A stretch of 64,000 bases of DNA from positions 1,030,001 to 1,094,000 of the forward strand of contig NZ_CP078143.1 of assembly GCF_019891395.1 (NCBI RefSeq), given 5' to 3'. Source of the DNA: Nitratireductor kimnyeongensis (GTDB taxonomy: Bacteria; Pseudomonadota; Alphaproteobacteria; Rhizobiales; Rhizobiaceae). Shown in pieces: positions 49,236-57,656 of the stretch. Each line of letters begins with the position of its first letter. Positions within the stretch are counted from its first letter, which is position 1. Both the position numbers and the translations under genes were made by a program. The notes under the pieces are model-generated. The model had not been told where the DNA came from and did not search any database. It saw only the letters and a list, made by a program, of their open reading frames with translations.

Positions 49236-51830
49236 ATGGCTGAAACAACTCCAGGGCATGTACGCACGCACGGTCGTTTTATCCGGCTTGCCCGCACCCG
49301 TTTCGCCACGCGCCTTACCATGATCGTGGAGCGCTTGTGGCCGCGCATCCTGCCTCTCGTGGTTGTCATCAGCCTGTTCGTCAGCATTTCCTGGCTGGGT
49401 CTCTTCCGGCTGATGCCCGATGCTGTTCGCTATAGCGTCGTCGCAAGTCTCGCTGCGCTCGCTATCGTATCGCTCTGGCCCCTGCGAAGCTTCCGCCGCC
49501 CCACATCGGCCCAGATCGACAAACGCATCGAGCGTGCGAACCAGCTGGCGCATGAGCCTGTCGCCGCCCAATCCGATCAGCTTGCAGGAAACCGTGACGG
49601 GTTCGCCGAAGCACTTTGGTGCGAACACCAGAAACGAATGGCCGGCAAGCTTGACAACCTCCACGGCGACTTGCCCAAAACGGGAGTTCCGGAAAGAGAT
49701 CCGTGGGGTTTGCGCGCCGCCGCCGCCCTGCTTCTCGTAATTGCTGCAGCCTTCTCAAGCAGCCCTTATGGTGGCAGTGTTCTGGACGCCTTCCGGACAC
49801 GTGGCGGGGCCGAAGTCGTGCCGCCCCGTATTGACGCCTGGGTCACCCCACCCACCTATACGCGCCGCGCGCCAATCTATCTGACGGCAGAGGCAAATCG
49901 GGACACAGAGCGTTTTACCGTTCCGCAAGGCAGCATGCTTGCGCTCCGCGTGACCGGTGGCTCTGGTAGCGAAACGCTCTCCTACCTCACTGCGGACGAC
50001 ACCGAGAGCGAAATCGCCCCAGAGGGCGCTTCCCAGAGCGAGGCATTGTCGGTGGACACATCCGCTCAGCGTTTCGCCGCCACTTTAACGGAAGACGGAA
50101 AACTGCGCCTGAAGCGTGATGGGCAGGAGATTGACGGTTGGCTTTTCTCGGTCACGCCCGACAACCCGCCGGAAATCCACTTTTCCGAAGACCCGAAGCG
50201 CGCTGTAAACGGCGCTTTGGAGCTCACCTACGAAATCGAAGATGATTATGGGCCAACCGAAGCGCACGCCATCTTCGAACAGGCATCCAGGGCGCCAGAA
50301 GCACTTCCTCTTTACAGCGCGCCTGAGCTGCCTCTCGCGCTGCCGCGCCGCGATGGGCGAACCACAGCCGCAAAAACCTCGCGCGACCTTACCGAACACC
50401 CATGGGCCGGCAGTATCGTCAAGGTGTACCTCCGCGCCATCGACGACGCCGGACAGGAAGCGCGAAGCGAGACAAAGCTCTTCACCCTGCCTGAGCGTAC
50501 TTTCACCAATCCCCTCGCCAAAGCTCTGATCGAACACCGTCGTACGCTCGCACTCGACGCCAACATGAAACCGCGCGTGCTGGCGATGATGGATGCGGTC
50601 ATGACCTGGCCCGAAGAAACATTGAAAGACCTGTCACAGTTTCTGGGCGTCTCCGCCGCACAATCCAGGCTGGAAACCGCCCAAACAGATGAGCAACTTC
50701 GCGATGTCGTCGACTACCTTTGGGAGATCGCCCTTATTATCGAGGATGGCGACCTGACAGCGGCTGAAAAACGTCTGCGTCAGGCACAGGAGGCCTTGAA
50801 GAACGCATTGGAGGGAGGCGCGAGCGAAGAGGAAATCGCCCGTCTCATGGACGAGTTGCGCAGCGCCATGCAGGAGTTCCTCCGCGAATTCGCGGAACGC
50901 GCGCAGCAGAATCCGAACATGGCGCAGCAATTGCCGGAAAACAGCCAGATGCTGAACCAGAACGATCTGGATCGCATGCTCGATCAAATCGAAGAACTGG
51001 CCAAGTCAGGCGCCCGCGATCAGGCTCGGGAGCTGCTATCCCAGCTCGAAAACATGATGAACAATCTGCAGGCAGGTCGGTCCCAGCAAGGCCAGTCAGG
51101 CAACCAGCAATCGGAAATGCGCCAGCAGATGGATGAGCTCGGCAATCTCATGCGACGTCAGCAGGAGCTGATGAACGAAACCTTCCGCATGGACCAGATG
51201 CAGCGCGGCCAACGAAATGAGCAAGGGCAAGAGGGCCAGGGCCAGCAGGGCGAACAAGACCAGCAGGGCCAACAAGGCCAGCAAGGTCAGGGCAACGGCC
51301 AACAGCCCGGCGAAGGTCAGGGCATGTCACCGCAGGAATTCGCCGATGCCATGCGCGGTTTGCAGCAAGGTCAAGGTACGCTCCGCCAGGATCTGGAAAG
51401 CCTGATGCAGGGTCTTGAGGGACTGGGCATCAGACCAGGTGAAGGGTTCGGCGAAGCCGGTGACGCCATGGGCGAAGCCGAAGGTGCGTTGGGAGAAGGC
51501 GAAGGTGAGCAGGCCGTCGGCGAACAGGGACGCGCGCTGGAAGCCCTGCGCCGTGGGGCCCAGGACATGATGAACCAGTTGCAGCAGGCCATGCGCGGCG
51601 AGCAGGGCGGCGGTGAACAGGGTTTTCGGCGAAGCGACAATGGACGAGACCCGCTCGGTCGCCCACAGGCAACCACAGGCCCTGATTTTGGCGATTCCGT
51701 CGAGGTTCCCGATGAAATCGACACCCAGCGCGCGCGCCGCATTCTCGAGGCGATTCGAAAACGCCTCGGCGACGCCTTGAGCCCCGCGCTTGAAAAGGAA
51801 TATCTGGAGCGGCTGCTCGATATGCAGTGA
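49236..51830 (+). CDS. TIGR02302 family membrane protein with glutamine-rich tail
   Basis: Large alphaproteobacterial protein (864 aa) of unknown function, TIGR02302 family. Three N-terminal membrane helices (about residues 31-55, 60-84 and 165-180) precede a beta-rich soluble region, a DUF4175-like helical part with many Glu/Gln (SQFLGVSAAQSRLETAQ), and a low-complexity stretch of Gln and Gly repeats (about residues 600-690), ending in DEIDTQRARRILEAIRKRLGDA, part of the family C-terminus. The start is uncertain: ATG 49236 (GAGAG upstream) or GTG 49206. Function unknown; a role in the envelope is inference from position after lysA and membrane anchors. Confidence 0.85.
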   Translation: MAETTPGHVRTHGRFIRLARTRFATRLTMIVERLWPRILPLVVVISLFVSISWLGLFRLMPDAVRYSVVASLAALAIVSLWPLRSFRRPTSAQIDKRIERANQLAHEPVAAQSDQLAGNRDGFAEALWCEHQKRMAGKLDNLHGDLPKTGVPERDPWGLRAAAALLLVIAAAFSSSPYGGSVLDAFRTRGGAEVVPPRIDAWVTPPTYTRRAPIYLTAEANRDTERFTVPQGSMLALRVTGGSGSETLSYLTADDTESEIAPEGASQSEALSVDTSAQRFAATLTEDGKLRLKRDGQEIDGWLFSVTPDNPPEIHFSEDPKRAVNGALELTYEIEDDYGPTEAHAIFEQASRAPEALPLYSAPELPLALPRRDGRTTAAKTSRDLTEHPWAGSIVKVYLRAIDDAGQEARSETKLFTLPERTFTNPLAKALIEHRRTLALDANMKPRVLAMMDAVMTWPEETLKDLSQFLGVSAAQSRLETAQTDEQLRDVVDYLWEIALIIEDGDLTAAEKRLRQAQEALKNALEGGASEEEIARLMDELRSAMQEFLREFAERAQQNPNMAQQLPENSQMLNQNDLDRMLDQIEELAKSGARDQARELLSQLENMMNNLQAGRSQQGQSGNQQSEMRQQMDELGNLMRRQQELMNETFRMDQMQRGQRNEQGQEGQGQQGEQDQQGQQGQQGQGNGQQPGEGQGMSPQEFADAMRGLQQGQGTLRQDLESLMQGLEGLGIRPGEGFGEAGDAMGEAEGALGEGEGEQAVGEQGRALEALRRGAQDMMNQLQQAMRGEQGGGEQGFRRSDNGRDPLGRPQATTGPDFGDSVEVPDEIDTQRARRILEAIRKRLGDALSPALEKEYLERLLDMQ
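51221..51322 (+). repeat. Gln-Gly repeat tract inside the TIGR02302 gene
   Basis: About 100 bases of imperfect tandem GGCCAGCAA/GGCCAACAA-type triplet and 9-mer units encode runs of QGQQG. This could vary in length between strains through slipped replication. It is inside the coding frame, which stays open. Confidence 0.7.
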
Positions 51831-51873
51831 TCCGTCGCTCAAACAGGCGGTGGTAGAATCCTGTCTGAACTGG

Positions 51874-52239
51874 TCAGGCAGCCAGCGCTTCACCAACGCG
51901 CTGGCGTAGCTCGCTCAACGTGAAAGGCTTGTTCACGACACCGGCCACCGTGCCTTCGAGCTCCAACGCCCTTTCGCGCTGATCCGCATATCCTGTCATG
52001 AGAAGCAGCCGCAGCCCTGGAAACGCATCTGCGACGGCCCGTGCCATCTCAATGCCGTCCATTGCGGGCATGCGGATATCCGACAGGACGAGATCATAAT
52101 CTCCAGCCGTGGCTTTAATCATCTCGAGTCCCTCGAGACCATCACCCGCGGTTTGCACGGTATGACCTGCAGCACTCAATGCGCGGGCGGTAAAATTACG
52201 GACGGACTCGTCGTCCTCGACGATCAAAAGCTTAGCCAT
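51874..52239 (-). CDS. Single-domain response regulator, CpdR-like
   Basis: Receiver domain only, 121 aa. Acidic pocket DD (residues 9-10), phosphoacceptor D54 (SDIRMP), T82 and K104 are present, so it should be phosphorylated. The lack of an output domain and the pattern FTARALSAAGHTV resemble CpdR, which in Caulobacter directs ClpXP adaptors in the cell cycle. Whether it has that role is inference. It follows hpt on the same strand (71 bp); no histidine kinase is in the window. Confidence 0.87.
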   Translation of the reverse strand: MAKLLIVEDDESVRNFTARALSAAGHTVQTAGDGLEGLEMIKATAGDYDLVLSDIRMPAMDGIEMARAVADAFPGLRLLLMTGYADQRERALELEGTVAGVVNKPFTLSELRQRVGEALAA

Positions 52240-52310
52240 GGCCTGTTTTCACTCGATCCGCTTACGCTTCGGTAAACGAGCCAGCCCTCGCTCGTCTAAA
52301 ATATCAGTGC

Positions 52311-52865
52311 TCAGGTTTCGCCGTTGGCATCGCCTTTCACGACACCGACAAAAGGCAATTCGCGGAATGCATGCGCCACGTCCATTCCGTAACCGACCAC
52401 GAAGTAGTCAGGACATTCGAAACCGACGAATTCGGCATCGACATCCGTCTGCCGCCGCGAATGCTTGTCCAGAAGCACAGCGATGGAAACCGACTTCGCT
52501 CCCCGCGATAGCATCAGCTCCCGCGTATGTTTGAGAGTCTTGCCCGATTCCAGAATATCATCGATGAGCAACACGTCGCGTCCGCTCACATCATTGTCGA
52601 TATCGCGGAGCACCTTGATCTCGCCGCTCTCCGTTCCAGCGCCATAGCTGGAGATCATGATGAACTCCACTTCCGGGGAAATGCCGACATCGTGCATGGC
52701 CCGGATCAGGTCCGCTGCAAAGATGAATGACCCCTTGAGAACGGAGATGACGAGCAGATCGTCATAATCGCGCGAAGCGATGTCCTTGGCGAGTTCCAGA
52801 TTACGCCTGGCAATCGTCGAGGCGGAAAACAACACCTCGATTTCCTTGCCGCGAACAACAGGCAT
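52311..52865 (-). CDS. hpt: Hypoxanthine phosphoribosyltransferase
   Basis: Purine salvage enzyme making IMP from hypoxanthine and PRPP. PRPP loop VLLIDDILESGKTL and C-terminal region MDVAHAFRELPFVGVV are typical. 184 aa. ATG at 52865. It may be in a transcript with the response regulator downstream. Standard Rhizobiales neighbourhood beside ftsE-side genes. Confidence 0.95.
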   Translation of the reverse strand: MPVVRGKEIEVLFSASTIARRNLELAKDIASRDYDDLLVISVLKGSFIFAADLIRAMHDVGISPEVEFIMISSYGAGTESGEIKVLRDIDNDVSGRDVLLIDDILESGKTLKHTRELMLSRGAKSVSIAVLLDKHSRRQTDVDAEFVGFECPDYFVVGYGMDVAHAFRELPFVGVVKGDANGET

Positions 52866-52933
52866 GGGCGGCGAACTCCTGTCAGGGCACTTCCGGCGTT
52901 CTGCATTTACCCGGAACCGCGAAACCAGATGAT

Positions 52934-53524
52934 CTATGACGTATGAAACGTCACAGAGACGGACTTGATCCCTTCCCTAGGCGCGACAAGCCGGCTGGAG
53001 AAGGGAAAGCGCGCGCCCGGGCCAAGATGCTGGGTGTTTGTCCCCAGAAAATAGCGCGTTGTCGAACCGTTTTCCGTCAGAACGTTGATCGAGATTGGTG
53101 GAAGCAACACGAGACCATCGCCACCGTTGAGCGCGGCCCCGTCAACGATGAGCATGGCATTGTCTCCCTGCCGCTCCACCCGTGATGTCACATCGACAAG
53201 CTGAAGAACCTGTTGAGGCTGTTGGGATGCCAGAACATTCAGTTCGCGAAAGAGACTGTGCCCTCCGGATATCCAGAAGGCTCCGGCCGTGATCAGAGCC
53301 CCGAACATCCAGAAGGCCGGCCCGGCACGTGAGGTTTCCTGTCGCGCACTCTGACCGCCCGGCCTGAGCATATCAAGGCCTGCGACGACTGGATCAGCCG
53401 ACGGTTTGGATGGTGATGCAGAGGCGGTACGGGCGGTGGAAACAATTGTCTCAAAGTCAGCATCGACCGCGTCACACGATGCCACGCCCCGGGGCTGCGT
53501 TTGTCGCACCCGGTCAGGCATCAT
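52934..53524 (-). CDS. Conserved rhizobial membrane protein, C-terminal half resembling DUF3426
   Basis: Protein with one membrane helix (about residues 76-95, GALITAGAFWISGGHSLF region), a Ser/Pro/Ala-rich cytosolic N-terminus and a periplasmic beta-rich domain (LVDVTSRVERQGDNAMLIVDG, FPFSSRLVAPREGIKSV). Related rhizobial proteins encoded opposite ftsE usually start with an MJ0042 zinc ribbon (paired Cys); here only one Cys is present, so the ribbon is missing. ATG at 53524 with GGGTGA upstream is chosen; ATG 53566 is possible and would lengthen it to 210 aa. Divergent from ftsE. Function unknown. Confidence 0.75.
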   Translation of the reverse strand: MMPDRVRQTQPRGVASCDAVDADFETIVSTARTASASPSKPSADPVVAGLDMLRPGGQSARQETSRAGPAFWMFGALITAGAFWISGGHSLFRELNVLASQQPQQVLQLVDVTSRVERQGDNAMLIVDGAALNGGDGLVLLPPISINVLTENGSTTRYFLGTNTQHLGPGARFPFSSRLVAPREGIKSVSVTFHTS

Positions 53525-53735
53525 GATTTCACCCGAAACGGGGCGTGTTCTGTCAGAGTGCCTCATGCAGGCAGACTGTCCTTTCGTGATCCACCTTTCC
53601 GGGGTAAATGGAAATGGTTAATGCTTCGCCATCACGCATACCAAGCAAGAGTTAACTTGCTATTAACCATGCGGGTTGATGGTCTGGCAGCATGCGTCCA
53701 GGCAGCGTCCGCCACTCACAGAACGCAGGTTCCAC

Positions 53736-54395
53736 GTGATTCGATTTGAAAATGTCGGCCATAGATATGGGATGGGTCCGGAAATTCTCCGTGACGTCTC
53801 CTTTCATCTGCCCGAACGTTCCTTCCAGTTTCTCAGCGGCCCCTCGGGCGCAGGAAAAACAACGCTGCTGCGCCTTCTGTTCATGTCTTTAAAGCCGACA
53901 CGCGGGCTCATCACGATTTTCGGCAAGGATCGCTCGGCGATCACGCGCACCGAGCTCCCGCTCCTTCGCCGCAATATTGGCGTCGTGTTCCAGGACTTCC
54001 GCCTGCTTGACCACCTCACCACCTACGAGAACGTAGCGCTCCCCCTGCGCGTGCGCGGACGGGAAGAATCGACCTATCGCAGCGATGTGATCGAGCTGTT
54101 GAAATGGGTGGGGCTTGGTGAGCGTATGCACGTCCTGCCCCCCATTCTCTCGGGCGGAGAAAAGCAGCGCGCAGCCATCGCCCGTGCGCTTATCGAGCAG
54201 CCGCGGATCCTTCTGGCCGACGAGCCGACCGGCAATGTGGATCCGCAATTGGCTCGCCGCCTGCTTCGGCTTCTCATCGAGCTGAATCGTCTCGGCACCG
54301 CCGTTCTCATCGCCACCCACGATCTCGGCCTGATGGATCAGGTGGATGCGCGCCGTATGGTGCTATCCGGCGGAAGGCTCGAAATCTATGACTGA
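53736..54395 (+). CDS. ftsE: Cell division ATP-binding protein FtsE
   Basis: ABC-type ATPase that pairs with FtsX to switch on periplasmic peptidoglycan hydrolases at the septum. Walker A GPSGAGKTT, ABC signature LSGGEKQR, Walker B ILLADEPTGNVD and the H-loop THDL are all present. 219 aa. The GTG start at 53736 follows CAGGTT; it gives MIRFENVGHRYG as in homologues. Overlaps ftsX by 8 bases (ATGACTGA). M23 and other hydrolases are its likely targets. Confidence 0.97.
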   Translation: MIRFENVGHRYGMGPEILRDVSFHLPERSFQFLSGPSGAGKTTLLRLLFMSLKPTRGLITIFGKDRSAITRTELPLLRRNIGVVFQDFRLLDHLTTYENVALPLRVRGREESTYRSDVIELLKWVGLGERMHVLPPILSGGEKQRAAIARALIEQPRILLADEPTGNVDPQLARRLLRLLIELNRLGTAVLIATHDLGLMDQVDARRMVLSGGRLEIYD

Positions 54396-55377
54396 GACCA
54401 AGCGCCTCCTGAGAAATCTCGGTGCACGCCTCAGTTCCGGCGCGCGCGGAGCGGTCTCACGCAAGCAGATGCCTATTGTGCCTCCCGACAATGTGGCCGG
54501 ACGCGCCATGGTTCTTGTCATAGCGATCATGACCTTTCTGTCCTGTCTCACTCTGGGCGCGGTGACCCTCGTGCGCGATACGGCGGCAACCTGGCAGACG
54601 CAGATCGCCCGCGAAGCGACCATCCAGATCAAGCCCGAGGAAGGGCTCGATATGGCATCCGCCCTCGCCCAGGCACGTGATATCGCTGCAAGTTATCCCG
54701 GCGTCATCGATGCAACTGTCGTAGATGCTCAAGCCACAGCACGTCTTCTGGAGCCATGGCTCGGTACGGGTCTCGACATCGAGAGCCTCCCCGTGCCGCG
54801 GCTGGTGATCGTGACCATCGATCCTCTGTCGCGTCCTGATTTCGGCGCGATGCGCTCGCAGTTGCAAAAAACCGTGTCAAACGCCACCCTGGACGACCAT
54901 CGCACGTGGGTCGATCGATTGGTCGCCATGGCCCGGACCACGGTCACAATCGGCATGTCGGCGCTTGCGCTCATCCTTTCCGCCACGGCCCTGACCGTGA
55001 TCTTTGCCACGCGTGGCGCCATGGCAGGAAACGGTCACATTATCGAGGTGCTGCATTTCGTCGGCGCAGAAGCGCCATTTATCGCCTCCCAGTTTCGGCG
55101 CCACTTCCTGCTCGCCGGCATGAAGGGCGCAGCCGCCGGCGGGATCGGCGCAATTCTGGTGTTCATCGGCTTTTACTGGTGGTCTTCCCGGAACATGGCC
55201 ACACCGGAAGCCGATCAGGCAACGGCGCTCTTCGGCAATTTCGCGATAGGGCCTTCGGGCTATATCGGGGTTGGCGCCATTGTCGTCGTCATTGCTGTTT
55301 TGACCGCAGCGACCACGCATGTCACCGTACTATCCTATCTGAAAAACGTGGACAGCACTCATCCAGACAGCATGTAG
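54388..55377 (+). CDS. ftsX: Cell division protein FtsX
   Basis: Membrane permease-like partner of FtsE; a periplasmic loop (about residues 66-190) contacts peptidoglycan hydrolases or their activators. Four predicted helices: one near residue 45, then three in the C-terminal part (about 195, 245 and 300). 329 aa from ATG 54388, which overlaps the ftsE stop. The N-terminal 40 residues are basic and cytosolic. Confidence 0.95.
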   Translation: MTETKRLLRNLGARLSSGARGAVSRKQMPIVPPDNVAGRAMVLVIAIMTFLSCLTLGAVTLVRDTAATWQTQIAREATIQIKPEEGLDMASALAQARDIAASYPGVIDATVVDAQATARLLEPWLGTGLDIESLPVPRLVIVTIDPLSRPDFGAMRSQLQKTVSNATLDDHRTWVDRLVAMARTTVTIGMSALALILSATALTVIFATRGAMAGNGHIIEVLHFVGAEAPFIASQFRRHFLLAGMKGAAAGGIGAILVFIGFYWWSSRNMATPEADQATALFGNFAIGPSGYIGVGAIVVVIAVLTAATTHVTVLSYLKNVDSTHPDSM

Positions 55378-55437
55378 AGAGAACGCGGCTTTTGGCTTGT
55401 TGACCAACATCTCGTTGACTATCCATTGCCGCAATTT

Positions 55438-56172
55438 ATGGCTAACCATCACCCCATGAAACAAGAGCGCCAGAGCGGCCTCGATGGCCCGGGAACGCCT
55501 CCGCGACGCGGAAGCCAGCTTGGCATGCGCCGTGTGGTCCGGCTTGCTCTCTTGGTTTGCCTTGTTGCAACCTCTGCCTTCATTGCCGGCTTCGGGTTAT
55601 TCGCCGATCATATTGGGCACCTTTCGGCCCCGCGCGATATCGACGATGCTGATGGCATCATCGTCCTGACCGGCGGACAGTCCCGAATAGATGCCGCGGT
55701 CAGCTTGCTCAAGGCCGGCAAGGGCAAGCGGCTCTTGATAAGCGGTGTAAACCCAGTGGCACGAGCAGACGATCTGCGCATCGCCACCGGCAGCGAAGCG
55801 GAGCTTTTCGATTGTTGCGTCGATATCGACCATGCCGCGCTCGACACGATCGGCAACGCCGAGGAAAGCGCCAAATGGGTTCAGGCAAACGCCTATAACA
55901 GCATCATCCTCGTGACGAACAATTACCACATGCCGCGCAGTCTGCTGGAAATGCAGCGGCTATTGCCGGATTCGAAAGTCTTTCCCTATCCCGTGGTCAA
56001 CACCCCGCTGGACAACGGAGCCTGGCTCGCCAAGCCCGACGCACTCAGGGTACTGGCAACCGAATATACCAAATATGTCGGCGCACTTGTTCGCGAGGTT
56101 ATTCCACTTCCCAGAAACACCAGCATGAGCGCAACGGCGAAACTCACGAAAGCGACAGCGCGCCACGACTGA
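55438..56172 (+). CDS. YdcF family (DUF218) membrane protein
   Basis: One N-terminal membrane helix (about residues 31-53) and a periplasmic DUF218 domain with IIVLTGGQSRIDAAVSLLKAGKGKRLLISG and TNNYHMPRSLLEMQRLLP, the family pattern. YdcF/SanA/ElyC proteins affect envelope integrity. 244 aa from ATG 55438; no clear ribosome site, and ATG 55456 is an alternative. It sits between ftsX and plsC on the same strand, so it may be in an envelope operon. Confidence 0.9.
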   Translation: MANHHPMKQERQSGLDGPGTPPRRGSQLGMRRVVRLALLVCLVATSAFIAGFGLFADHIGHLSAPRDIDDADGIIVLTGGQSRIDAAVSLLKAGKGKRLLISGVNPVARADDLRIATGSEAELFDCCVDIDHAALDTIGNAEESAKWVQANAYNSIILVTNNYHMPRSLLEMQRLLPDSKVFPYPVVNTPLDNGAWLAKPDALRVLATEYTKYVGALVREVIPLPRNTSMSATAKLTKATARHD

Positions 56173-56241
56173 CCCTTCACCGCTTTGCCTCACCGTCCTG
56201 TTGATGTAAGAGCCTCGCAAGACACCCAACGGGCCACCTTC

Positions 56242-57051
56242 ATGCTCTTTATCCGCTCCGCCGTTTTCAACGCCATCTTCTATCTGAACCTCATTGTTCA
56301 GATGCTGTTCTGGACTCCCCTGTTTTTTCTTTTGCCACGCAAGAAGGCCTGGTTCGTGCCAAAATTCTGGGCCGCGTCCAGTCTGTGGTTGCAAAGGATT
56401 ATCACGGGTGCACGATCTGAAATCACGGGCCTGGAGAACTTGCCCGATGGGCCTTGCATCATCGCCCCAAAACACCAGTCGTTCTGGGATACGATCGCCT
56501 TTCTGCCAAACATTCCCGATGCACTCTATATTCTCAAGCGGGAGCTGGTCTGGATCCCGTTTTTCGGCTGGTATGTGGCGAAGATGCGCATGATCCCGAT
56601 CAATCGCGGCAGCCGTACCAAAGCGCTGAAACAGGCCGTTAAATCGGCCCACGAACTGATGAAGGACAACCGTCAGCTCATTATCTATCCTGAAGGCACA
56701 CGCCGCCCGCCTGGTGCCGAACCGGCCTACAAATACGGAATTGTTGAACTCTACGCCCAGCTCGGAGTCCCTGTGGTGCCGGTCGCGCACGCTGCAGGTC
56801 TCTTCTGGCCCCGGCGTAAGTTCCTTCGCCATCCAGGTCTCATCCGTGCTCGTTTTCTGCCCGCAATCGAGCCCGGCCTTTCCCGCGAGGTGTTTCAGGA
56901 ACGCCTCGTCCGGGAAACCGAAACCGCCTGTGACGAGATGCTGGTGGAAGCTGCGATTTCGCCCAACCCGCCGCCCCTTCCCGAAACCGCTCGCCGGCGC
57001 CTGAATGAGCTTGGTGTTGTGATGCAATCAAACAAAAGCCAGACCGGCTAA
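56242..57051 (+). CDS. plsC: 1-acyl-sn-glycerol-3-phosphate acyltransferase
   Basis: Second acylation in phospholipid synthesis, making phosphatidic acid at the inner membrane. The catalytic HQSFWD (H-x4-D) and the YPEGTRRPPG motif are intact. An N-terminal hydrophobic region anchors it. 269 aa from ATG 56242 (MLFIRSAVF); the longer frame to 56185 has no support. Its last 4 bp overlap the convergent cyclotransferase gene. Confidence 0.95.
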   Translation: MLFIRSAVFNAIFYLNLIVQMLFWTPLFFLLPRKKAWFVPKFWAASSLWLQRIITGARSEITGLENLPDGPCIIAPKHQSFWDTIAFLPNIPDALYILKRELVWIPFFGWYVAKMRMIPINRGSRTKALKQAVKSAHELMKDNRQLIIYPEGTRRPPGAEPAYKYGIVELYAQLGVPVVPVAHAAGLFWPRRKFLRHPGLIRARFLPAIEPGLSREVFQERLVRETETACDEMLVEAAISPNPPPLPETARRRLNELGVVMQSNKSQTG

Positions 57052-57581
57052 AGCGATCCCGCTGCCATCTCGAGGCGCGCGGCCACAGTTTCGAGCCAGT
57101 GATCGCGAATATCGAGTGCCTTTAGATGCTCGACGGTGTTGCGGACATACTCCACATTGGGACCCGATTGCCCGACAGATGCGTGGACCTGCCGAACAGC
57201 ATGGTCGATGTCGAGACTGCCGGCATACTGACCATGGCTGCGGTCGACCACATAGGTGAGCGCGGTCACCGAAGCCCCGCTTGCCAAGCGGATGCCAACC
57301 CGGCGCTCCAGATAAACGTTGGTGACAAGTTCCCGTTTGCGCAGATAGCCGACCACCTCCCCTTCGAGTTCTCCCGGAACCCGAAACGCAAGGCCAAGGC
57401 AGGATCCACCGCGGTCGAGCCCCAGCACGAGCCCCGGCCGATCCGGTGTGCCGCGATGAACATGGGAACGAATGCACAGAGCGCGGCGATAGCCGTATAG
57501 CCTCGCCTTGCAGGTTTCGACATGCGCAAAACCCGGGCGCCACATCAGCGATCCATAGCCAAAGACCCAAAAATCGTCCAT
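57048..57581 (-). CDS. Gamma-glutamylcyclotransferase (ChaC-like)
   Basis: Breaks glutathione-like gamma-glutamyl amines into 5-oxoproline and a cysteine-containing product. The signature VFGYGSLMWRP near the N-terminus is diagnostic, and the catalytic Glu is likely in ELEGEVVGYL. The ATG at 57581 gives MDDFWVFGYGSL and has GGGCAGG upstream; ATG 57623 would add 14 residues. 177 aa. Convergent with plsC, divergent from DUF2125. Confidence 0.93.
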   Translation of the reverse strand: MDDFWVFGYGSLMWRPGFAHVETCKARLYGYRRALCIRSHVHRGTPDRPGLVLGLDRGGSCLGLAFRVPGELEGEVVGYLRKRELVTNVYLERRVGIRLASGASVTALTYVVDRSHGQYAGSLDIDHAVRQVHASVGQSGPNVEYVRNTVEHLKALDIRDHWLETVAARLEMAAGSL

Positions 57582-57656
57582 ATCGCCTGCCCAATGCTTG
57601 AAAGGGTGCTGCCGTGTCGCCATGACTAGAGGCGAACGGGTTAACCGGAGGACCAC

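Noticed and set aside
51221..51322. Q-rich repeat as a sign of frameshift or assembly error
   Set aside because: The frame stays open through the tract and the family C-terminus follows normally.
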